This document shows positions 57,691 to 64,000 of a DNA stretch of 64,000 nucleotides, piece after piece (within the stretch, counting starts at the first letter, position 1; every line of letters begins with the position of its first letter). The DNA comes from Herminiimonas arsenicoxydans. GTDB taxonomy: Bacteria; Pseudomonadota; Gammaproteobacteria; Burkholderiales; Burkholderiaceae_D. The notes under the pieces are model-generated. The model did not search any database. It had not been told where the DNA came from and saw only the letters and a list, made by a program, of their open reading frames with translations. Location of the stretch: contig CU207211.1 in NCBI GenBank assembly GCA_000026125.1, positions 2,604,001 to 2,668,000 of the forward strand, in the 5' to 3' direction. The translations under genes and the position numbers were made by a program.

Positions 57691-57728
57691 ACGCCCGTAC
57701 CGCCTTGATGGTGCACGGGCGTTTTTTT
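57691..57728 (+). terminator. Intrinsic terminator before the PAS-GGDEF gene
   Basis: Stem ACGCCCGT/ACGGGCGT followed by seven T residues, 61 bp after the Asr-like stop, so that gene and the downstream cyclase are separate units. Confidence 0.85.
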
Positions 57729-57823
57729 ATGTGCCAGCCCGGATCAGCACATGCTAAAGTTGCCATCAAGCACCGGGCAAACATCTTGCTCACGGTTTCC
57801 GACCACAGCGCAAAAGCACCGCC

Positions 57824-58756
57824 ATGACTGATACTGCACGCATAGACCACGCCGTCTACAAAACCCTGCTCGAATCCACCAAGGCGATTCCCTGGAAGAT
57901 CGACTGGAAAAACATGACCTTCGCTTACATCGGCCCGCAGATAGAAGCACTGCTCGGCTGGTCCTCATCGAGCTGGGTGAGCGCGCAGGATTGGGCGGAC
58001 AGAATGCATCCGGAAGACCGTGCATGGGTCGTTAATTTTTGCGTGGCCCAATCCAAAGACGGCACCGATCATGAAGCAGATTATCGCGCCCTCACCAAGG
58101 ACGGCAACTATGTATGGATACGTGATGTGGTTCATGTCATGCGCAATGCCGATGGCGAGGTCGAAGCGCTGATCGGATTCATGTTCGATATCAGCGAGCG
58201 CAAGAAAACCGAAGCCAAACTCATCGATCTGCAAAAAGAGCTGGAGACACTATCCTTCAAGGATGGATTGACTGGCGTTGCCAACCGGCGCATGTTCGAT
58301 TCCATCATGGCTGCCGAATGGGCCAATGCCAAACTCAATCATCAGCCGCTTTCCGTCATCATGCTGGATATTGATTACTTCAAACAATACAACGACCACT
58401 ACGGCCATATTCAAGGCGACGATTGCCTGAAACGTGTGGCGAATATTTTGAGTTCGGCAACCCGACGATCGCGTGATTTTTTTGCCCGTTTTGGCGGTGA
58501 AGAATTCATACTGGTGTTGCCGGAAACCGATGAGCTGAATGCGATCAATATTGCCGAGCGATGCCGCACATTGATCTGCAAGGAAAAAATTCCGCATGAA
58601 AAATCAGAGGTGATTCCGATGATTACTGTCAGCCTCGGCGTTGGCACCGTCATCCCGACTGATAAAGATGATCCCATCAGATTCATCGAAGAAGTCGACA
58701 AGCGTTTGTATCAAGCCAAGCAGCGCGGCAGAAATTGCATAGCCAACAGCGACTAA
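57824..58756 (+). CDS. Soluble PAS-GGDEF diguanylate cyclase
   Basis: 310 aa: PAS domain about 15-128 (PWKIDWKNMTFAYIGPQIEALLGWSSSSW ... GEVEALIGFMFDISERKKTE), coiled linker, GGDEF domain about 140-305 with intact GGEEF at 224-228 and an inhibitory RxxD motif (RSRD, 215-218). No membrane helix. Expected to make cyclic di-GMP in response to a PAS ligand or partner, unknown here. Confidence 0.92.
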   Translation: MTDTARIDHAVYKTLLESTKAIPWKIDWKNMTFAYIGPQIEALLGWSSSSWVSAQDWADRMHPEDRAWVVNFCVAQSKDGTDHEADYRALTKDGNYVWIRDVVHVMRNADGEVEALIGFMFDISERKKTEAKLIDLQKELETLSFKDGLTGVANRRMFDSIMAAEWANAKLNHQPLSVIMLDIDYFKQYNDHYGHIQGDDCLKRVANILSSATRRSRDFFARFGGEEFILVLPETDELNAINIAERCRTLICKEKIPHEKSEVIPMITVSLGVGTVIPTDKDDPIRFIEEVDKRLYQAKQRGRNCIANSD

Positions 58757-58764
58757 GATAGTTT

Positions 58765-59475
58765 CTAAAACTTGCCGGCGACAATACGAAAGCGCAGGTC
58801 CAGCCTGTCCTGCACCTGGATCGCGCCATTCAAGATCGAAAACGGCACGATGCCGAAATCGGATTGCTTAAAGTGCATTTTCCCGCTGACAAGCAAACCC
58901 TCAGCTGTTTCCTGCATCTCGACCGGAACCTCAAACGAGCGGCTAATGCCATGTAATTTGATCGTTACAGCCATCGCACTCTCTGCACTCTTGCGCTCAA
59001 TATGAATCAGCGCAAGCGGAAACTGCGCCGCGTCCAGAACCTTGTTGAGCATATTACGTCGTGTACCCTCTATATCCTCCTGAGTGGGTTGCGTTGACAA
59101 TCCAGCCTCAACGCGTAAAGCAGCTTCATCAATTACGAGTTTTTCTAATGGGACAGACAAGTCGGCTCTGCCATCCACTGGCGACACGAAGCCAGTTACA
59201 TCATGACTTGCCACCACGTGATCGTGGCCGAATCGCGCAAATGCGCCGGCACGGCGCACCTCTAGCACCAGCAGGGATTGCTGCGAATTGACGCGGAATA
59301 TTTTTTTGCCCTGTGCTTCCGCCTGCAGGTAATCATTTTCAGTAAAGGCAGCAACAGGCTCGGTGCCTTTTTCAGGCTGCTGCAAGCGCGTCTCCGGTGC
59401 GCATGAGACAAGCAAAGTTACGCATAAAGCGAGCAAGCCAGCTGTATAAGTCTGTTGAAATTTTCTTCGTTTCAT
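58765..59475 (-). CDS. YceI-family lipoprotein
   Basis: 236 aa from ATG with ribosome-binding sequence GGAAAG; lipobox LLVSC near residue 28. The YceI lipocalin-like barrel binds isoprenoid/quinone lipids in characterised members (general family knowledge). Here FRVNSQQSLLVLEVRRAGAFARFGHDHVVASHDVTGFVSP resembles the family start. A TTG six codons upstream is rejected. Confidence 0.8.
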   Translation of the reverse strand: MKRRKFQQTYTAGLLALCVTLLVSCAPETRLQQPEKGTEPVAAFTENDYLQAEAQGKKIFRVNSQQSLLVLEVRRAGAFARFGHDHVVASHDVTGFVSPVDGRADLSVPLEKLVIDEAALRVEAGLSTQPTQEDIEGTRRNMLNKVLDAAQFPLALIHIERKSAESAMAVTIKLHGISRSFEVPVEMQETAEGLLVSGKMHFKQSDFGIVPFSILNGAIQVQDRLDLRFRIVAGKF

Positions 59476-59629
59476 TTTCTTTCCATTCAACACTTTTTCT
59501 ACGCAACAACGCTCTCTTCAACATCGATGCGCACTGCTACGACTTGCGCCCGCCATCCTTTATACCTTGGCGTAATATAGTCGAATGCATTTTTTACCCT
59601 TCCGCCTTCCTTTAGCCAAAGACGAATAT

Positions 59630-60265
59630 ATGACGGATGGTAAACCGCATCTTGTCGCAGCCTGGATGTTATCCATCCTTGTGCTGGCGCATATGAGCAC
59701 AGCAAACCATGCGCATGCGGCAAACGAAACCAATGCAAGAAACCAATTTTCAGTTGAAGCCACGCAATATGGGACGGCCGTACAAGTCAGCGTACGCACC
59801 ACGGTCAAGGCACCGCTCGCTCTGATATGGAATACCCTGACTGATTACGACCACTTGGCGCAATTCATCCCCGGCATGAAAAAAAGCCGGCTGATAGAAC
59901 GGCAAGGCAGAGTCGCGGTGATCGAGCAATCAGGTTACGCCCATGTGTGGTTCTTTCATTTTCCGATAGACGTGACGGTAGAGGTGACGGAACATCCTTC
60001 TTCCGCCATTCGGGTTCGTCTGCTGAAAGGCAATCTCAAACGGCTGGAAGGTCACTATGAAATCGAAAAGATAGCTGATGGTCTCTACGCGTTGCGATGG
60101 TCGGGAACGATAGAGCCAGGTGTGGCTGTACCGGGTTTTCTTGCGACCGACCTGATGCGCAAGAATATTTCGGAACAGTTTCTGGGCATGGTCGATGAGA
60201 TCGAGCGACGCGCTGCGTTGGCCGTGCCCATTTCGCCGCTGGAACCAGAAACAATGTCTCGCTGA
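59630..60265 (+). CDS. Secreted SRPBCC (START-like) protein
   Basis: 211 aa with a signal peptide (hydrophobic core AAWMLSILVLAHMS, cleavage after HAHA). The rest is a Bet v1/START-like fold: VSVRTTVKAPLALIWNTLTDYDHLAQFIPGMKKSRLIERQGRVAVIEQSG. Similar COG2867/cyclase-dehydrase-like proteins bind hydrophobic ligands. An upstream ATG (59585) would lengthen the N-terminus by 15 residues before the signal and is less likely. Confidence 0.75.
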   Translation: MTDGKPHLVAAWMLSILVLAHMSTANHAHAANETNARNQFSVEATQYGTAVQVSVRTTVKAPLALIWNTLTDYDHLAQFIPGMKKSRLIERQGRVAVIEQSGYAHVWFFHFPIDVTVEVTEHPSSAIRVRLLKGNLKRLEGHYEIEKIADGLYALRWSGTIEPGVAVPGFLATDLMRKNISEQFLGMVDEIERRAALAVPISPLEPETMSR

Positions 60266-60332
60266 TTTCCATCCAGGCGGCTCTATCTTCATCATCGTTT
60301 AGAATGTCGGTTCAGTAGCGCGCTGTGCGATC

Positions 60333-61451
60333 GTGAAGACTTCGTCTTGTACCGTGGCAGATGCTGCTTCTCAATACCTGAACTTGATGACTTCCCTCAT
60401 ACCGCAAGAAATACCCACAGCACTCATTCTCAACGCAATCAGTGAAGACGCCATAGTTGCTGCAGAAAACCATCTGCGCGACGTTCTTGCACTGGCCATC
60501 GAATACAAGGCGCCACACGCGGCAATCATCGTATTCGATACCCGCTGCGAACTCGCACTTGCATTGACTGAAGCGTATAGACGTTGCCTGCCGACGGCGA
60601 CCTTCATCGATTTCGATACGATATCTGCAGATGCCGTACTCGCCGCCTTTGCCGAGCTGGCTGCGAACGATCTGGTGGTGCTGATTCAATCGACAAATTT
60701 TCGTCTGGAGGCTTTTCGGATACGGATAGAACTCTTCAAGCGTTCGCTCAAGGTAATCGAGCATCCGCATTTGTCGCGCATGACAGGATCCCAGGCGCTG
60801 TATTACATAGCATCGCTGGCCTATGACCCGGCCTACTATCGCGGCGTTGGCCGCGCATTAAAAGCGCGCATTGATGGCGCGCGCTTTGGCGTAGTCGACA
60901 GCGGTGGCGAACGCCTGGTGTTTGACTCTCCGTTTGAATCCGCAAAATTGAACATCGGCGATTACAGCGAGATGAACAATGTGGGCGGCCAGTTTCCGAT
61001 CGGCGAAGTGTTCACCGAAGCGCAGGATCTGGAAGCGGTCAACGGACGCGTGCGTATTTTTGTTTTTGGCGACACTGCATTTCAAGTCAATCAGCCGGAA
61101 AAACCCATCACCCTGGTCATCACCAAAGGTCGCGTCACCGATGTAATCGATTCGACGCCCGAGTTCGACCAGGTACTCGCCAACATCCGCGCCGATGAAG
61201 GTGAAGTGTGGCTGCGCGAACTCGGCTTCGGCATGAACCGCGCCTTTACACAGCAACGCACCGTCAGCGATATCGGCACCTATGAGCGCATGTGCGGCAT
61301 CCATCTGTCGCTAGGCGCCAAACACGGCGTCTATAACAAGGCCATCATCAAGCGGGCGACTGCCCGATACCACGTTGATGTATTTGCAGTAACACAAGCC
61401 GTCTATCTCGATGACGATCTGGTCTATAGCAATGGTGCGTGGCAGGTCTGA
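60333..61451 (+). CDS. M29/COG2309-like (aminopeptidase T/NicX-type fold) protein
   Basis: 372 aa from GTG, or 354 aa if the ATG at 60387 is used. The pattern QFPIGEVFTEAQDLEAVNG, WLRELGFGMNRA, GIHLSLGAKHG and the end YHVDVFAVTQAVYLDDDLVY parallel the metal-ligand blocks (Glu, Glu, His, His-x-Asp) of M29 aminopeptidases and the related iron dioxygenase NicX. Which activity it has, if either, cannot be told. No signal peptide. Confidence 0.6.
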   Translation: MKTSSCTVADAASQYLNLMTSLIPQEIPTALILNAISEDAIVAAENHLRDVLALAIEYKAPHAAIIVFDTRCELALALTEAYRRCLPTATFIDFDTISADAVLAAFAELAANDLVVLIQSTNFRLEAFRIRIELFKRSLKVIEHPHLSRMTGSQALYYIASLAYDPAYYRGVGRALKARIDGARFGVVDSGGERLVFDSPFESAKLNIGDYSEMNNVGGQFPIGEVFTEAQDLEAVNGRVRIFVFGDTAFQVNQPEKPITLVITKGRVTDVIDSTPEFDQVLANIRADEGEVWLRELGFGMNRAFTQQRTVSDIGTYERMCGIHLSLGAKHGVYNKAIIKRATARYHVDVFAVTQAVYLDDDLVYSNGAWQV

Positions 61452-61523
61452 AACGCCATCTGCAACCAGATAGCCGGCGCAGTTCGCTAGCCGCGTACAA
61501 ACCCGCGTAAAATGACGGCTGCT

Positions 61524-61597
61524 GCGGGTGTAGTTCAATGGCAGAACGAAAGCTTCCCAAGCTTTAGACGAGGGTTCGATCCCCTCTACCCGCTCCA
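61524..61597 (+). tRNA. tRNA-Gly (anticodon CCC)
   Basis: 74 nt including encoded CCA. Acceptor stem GCGGGTG with CTACCCGC, D-arm AGTTCAATGGCAGA, anticodon stem AAAGC/GCTTT with loop TTCCCAA (anticodon CCC), T-arm GAGGGTTCGATCCCCTC. Confidence 0.97.
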
Positions 61598-61723
61598 GTC
61601 AGCATCCATCTGGACGATTGGCGCTCCGATTCACGCTTTGATTCGCGCTTTTTCAGTAGCGACATTGTTGCCAAATATACACTTAATCCGCTCTCAATCC
61701 GCAGTACTAACCGAACACTTCGC

Positions 61724-62443
61724 ATGACCGATACCAAATCCGACGACGGACACAACAAGCCGCTTTTTTACGATCCGACCGAACACCGCATACGCAGCTT
61801 CGTCACGCGCGCGGGACGCCTGTCAACCGCGCAAGCGCGGGCCATCGAGGAACTCGGGCCGCAATTCTTCATTCCGTATGCAAAGGCGCCGCTGGATATC
61901 GATCAGGCCTTTAGCCGCACGGCACCGACCATTTTTGAAATCGGCTTCGGCATGGGTGAAACCACGGCAAACATTGCCGCCGGCATGCCGGATAAAAATT
62001 TCATCGGTGTGGAAGTCCATACGCCAGGCGTAGGCAGCCTGTTGAAGCAGATCGGCGAACGGGAATTGACCAATCTGCGCATCATCCAGCATGATGCATT
62101 CGAAGTATTGACCAATATGATTGCGCCGGCCTCGCTGGCCGGCGTACACGTGTTCTTTCCCGATCCCTGGCACAAGGCGCGGCACAACAAGCGCCGCCTG
62201 ATCCAGCCACCGCTGGTGCAACTGCTGTCGTCACGCATCAAGACCGGCGGTTATCTGCATTGTGCAACCGACTGGCAGGAATATGCGGAACAGATGCTGG
62301 AAGTGCTCGGAGCCGAAGCAAGCTTGCGCAACACTGCGGATACCTATGCACCGCGCCCTGATTACCGCCCTGTCACGAAATTCGAGAATCGCGGCATCAA
62401 GCTCGGGCACGGCGTATGGGATCTGGTATTCGAAAAAAAATAA
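61724..62443 (+). CDS. trmB: tRNA (guanine-N7-)-methyltransferase
   Basis: Methylates G46 of tRNA with SAM. 239 aa; SAM-binding [32 protein letters not shown], and the TrmB signature [28 protein letters not shown] (tRNA-binding/catalytic), then [17 protein letters not shown]. Starts downstream of tRNA-Gly; a fitting neighbour but not evidence of a shared operon. Confidence 0.96.
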   Translation: MTDTKSDDGHNKPLFYDPTEHRIRSFVTRAGRLSTAQARAIEELGPQFFIPYAKAPLDIDQAFSRTAPTIFEIGFGMGETTANIAAGMPDKNFIGVEVHTPGVGSLLKQIGERELTNLRIIQHDAFEVLTNMIAPASLAGVHVFFPDPWHKARHNKRRLIQPPLVQLLSSRIKTGGYLHCATDWQEYAEQMLEVLGAEASLRNTADTYAPRPDYRPVTKFENRGIKLGHGVWDLVFEKK

Positions 62444-62509
62444 GCAGCATCGCTGTGCCGCTTGTTTGAACTGCAACGCATCGTTTACCGGACTCCGGCA
62501 TCATCGTGC

Positions 62510-63046
62510 TTATTTGACGCGCTGCTTCTCCAGCTTGCGCGCCAGCGTGCGGCGGTGCATGCCGAGACGACGCGCCGCTTCGGAAATATTGAAATCGCTT
62601 TCCGCCAGCACGGCGTGGATATGCTCCCACTCCAGCGTCTTGATCGACGTCGAACGATTGCCCAGCTCCACATCGACGTTGCCGGCCACATGACCGAAAG
62701 CAGCTTCAATATCATCGGTGTTGGACGGCTTGGCCAGATACTGGCAGGCGCCGAGCTTGATGGCTTCCACCGCCGTATTGAGACTGGCGAAGCCGGTCAG
62801 CACCACGATCTGCATGGCGGGATCATGCTTGTGCAGCATTTGCACGCAGGCCAGTCCCGACGTATGGCCGTTCAGCTTGAGGTCGACGACGGCATAGGCC
62901 GGCTTCTCCTGCTGCAGCAGTGCAGCCGCTTCATCCTGGCTGGAAGCCAGCAGCACGCGATAATTCCTGCGCTCGAATGAACGCCCGAGCGTGCGGGCAA
63001 ACGCGCCGTCGTCTTCGATAATCAGCAGCGTACGTTCAACCGACAT
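62510..63046 (-). CDS. regA: Redox response regulator RegA/PrrA/ActR type
   Basis: 178 aa. Receiver domain with Asp55 (AVVDLKLNGHTSGLA) and switch residues VVLTGFAS and AKP. A short C-terminal Fis-like HTH (NISEAARRLGMHRRTLARKLEKQ) replaces an output domain of the usual winged-helix type, as in RegA. A strong GGAGGAG ribosome-binding site lies just before the ATG; upstream in-frame Met codons inside the kinase gene are rejected. It overlaps the regB stop by 11 bp. Confidence 0.9.
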   Translation of the reverse strand: MSVERTLLIIEDDGAFARTLGRSFERRNYRVLLASSQDEAAALLQQEKPAYAVVDLKLNGHTSGLACVQMLHKHDPAMQIVVLTGFASLNTAVEAIKLGACQYLAKPSNTDDIEAAFGHVAGNVDVELGNRSTSIKTLEWEHIHAVLAESDFNISEAARRLGMHRRTLARKLEKQRVK

Positions 63047-64000
63047 CCCGCTCCTCCTCTTCATACATGATTGCGGCCAGCGGCAGCGAAAGCTGCACGA
63101 CCGCACCGCCTTCCTCGCGGTTGCGCGCAGTAACCGTGCCACCCAGCGTGCGTGCAACATTCATCACCAGAAACAGGCCAAGGCCGCCACCGACACGATT
63201 CTTGGTCGACTGATACGGCGTGCCCAAATTTGCCAGAATTTCCGGCAGAAAACCCGGGCCGGCGTCGCTTACTTCTATGATCAGTGTATCTTCGTTGCTG
63301 CTCGCCGTCAGGCGCAGCCATTGCGGCGAGGCTTCCAGCGCATTGTCGAGCAAATTGAAAATCGTCTGCTTCAGGGTCGAATCGAACACCACGGCGAGAT
63401 CATGTTCAATGCGATTTTCGTAGAGAAAGATGGCGATCGGCCGGCTGGCGCGCCAGGCAGCGGCGAGGTCGTCGAGAAAGGTAACAATCGTGGTTTGCGC
63501 CGAGGACTCGCCGCGCGTTTCGCCCGCGGACAGCAGGATGCCGCTGACGATGCTCTTGCAGCGTTGCAGTTGTGCTTCCATTTCAGCAATATCCTGCTGC
63601 AGATCGGCGCTGGCAGCGACGACAGGCATGCGCCGCCAGTCGCCCAGAATGACAGATACCGTTGCCAGCGGCGTACCAAGCTCATGCGCCGCCCCGGACG
63701 CCAGCAAGCCCATGCGCACGATATGCTCTTCTTCTACGGCACGCTGCCGCAAAGCCGCCAGTTCCACATCGCCGGCGTGAAAATTGCGCCTGATGCGGGT
63801 GATGAAGGCGGTCAGCAACACGGCGTTCAGCACGAAGCAGATCAGGATGCCCTGCACGTAAAGACTGAAAAATCGCAGGCTGTGGTCGTGCGGCAGAATC
63901 AGCGGATTCGCATGTGCCGCCAAACCGGCCAGACAGGCGCTGGTAACAGCAACGATAATCCAGGTCGACCACGCCTCCAGCAATACCGCGCTCAATATCA
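63036..64000 (-). CDS. regB: Redox sensor histidine kinase RegB/PrrB/ActS type (5'-partial)
   Basis: The C-terminal 320 or so residues are in the window; the N-terminal membrane part continues beyond it. HisKA block GLLASGAAHELGTPLATVSVILGDW is the RegB form. ATPase boxes: NLLDNALEASPQW, VSDAGPGFLPEILANLGTPYQSTKNRVGGGLGLFLV. Upstream remaining helices ILICFVLNAVLLTAF fit the membrane sensor. Pairs with regA. Confidence 0.9.
   Translation of the reverse strand, partial: ILSAVLLEAWSTWIIVAVTSACLAGLAAHANPLILPHDHSLRFFSLYVQGILICFVLNAVLLTAFITRIRRNFHAGDVELAALRQRAVEEEHIVRMGLLASGAAHELGTPLATVSVILGDWRRMPVVAASADLQQDIAEMEAQLQRCKSIVSGILLSAGETRGESSAQTTIVTFLDDLAAAWRASRPIAIFLYENRIEHDLAVVFDSTLKQTIFNLLDNALEASPQWLRLTASSNEDTLIIEVSDAGPGFLPEILANLGTPYQSTKNRVGGGLGLFLVMNVARTLGGTVTARNREEGGAVVQLSLPLAAIMYEEEERDVG

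Overview
The window looks like chromosome of a Burkholderiales betaproteobacterium, most likely Oxalobacteraceae of the Herminiimonas/Janthinobacterium type. This is inferred from protein character and from gene orders typical of the group (hda-HAD-pcnB-folK-dNK-panB; fur/bamE-dapB; exbBD-leuS-lptE-holA-proA). No database was searched. Most of the DNA is housekeeping core; the accessory material is concentrated between about 31.1 and 59 kb.

Layout. 0-9 kb: a sodium/solute symporter, purM, then an overlapping operon hda-HAD phosphatase-pcnB-folK, followed by a DUF486 protein, a deoxynucleoside kinase and panB. 8.8-11.5 kb (minus): chorismate mutase, a YpfJ-type zinc protease, beta-carbonic anhydrase and a chalcone isomerase-like protein. 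11.5-15.5 kb: the heat-shock operon grpE-dnaK-dnaJ with two sigma-32-type promoters, a hairpin/T-run between dnaK and dnaJ and a strong end terminator. 15.9-22.3 kb: hemH, recN, nadK, a HAD hydrolase, hrcA and fur. 22.3-31.2 kb: bamE, dapB, exbB, exbD, a barstar-like inhibitor, leuS, lptE, holA and proA. Six 101-bp tandem repeats begin inside the last codons of proA. 31.8-37.3 kb: a HemJ-like protein, a DsbA-fold isomerase, a THUMP rRNA methyltransferase, gabD and a Bcr/CflA exporter.

37.3-42 kb: a membrane diguanylate cyclase, a small Ala/Lys-rich acid-shock-like (Asr-like) protein and a Tat-exported gamma-glutamyltransferase. 42.2-51.6 kb: a one-directional catabolic cluster, made up of a Liv-type ABC importer (binding protein, LivH, a LivM-LivG fusion, LivF), a cyclase-family metal amidohydrolase, a CobW metallochaperone and an amidase. 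A divergent IclR regulator faces it across an AT-rich gap holding two identical 11-bp palindromes. Downstream lies the decayed tail of a transporter gene with its terminator still intact.

51.7-57.1 kb (minus): an orphan PAS fragment, a patatin-like lipoprotein, a universal stress protein, a TerC-family membrane protein and an OmpR-type two-component system. Divergent from the system is a second Asr-like gene whose leader matches the one at 39.9 kb, followed by a PAS-GGDEF cyclase. 58.7-64 kb: a YceI lipoprotein, a secreted SRPBCC protein, an M29/COG2309-like protein, tRNA-Gly(CCC), trmB and the RegA/RegB-type redox two-component pair, with regB cut by the window end.

The most interesting material is (1) the paralogous Asr-like genes with a conserved upstream element and hairpins that differ in sequence but not in position, (2) the amide/imide-type catabolic cluster with its twin operator candidate, and (3) the proA-derived 101-bp tandem array.
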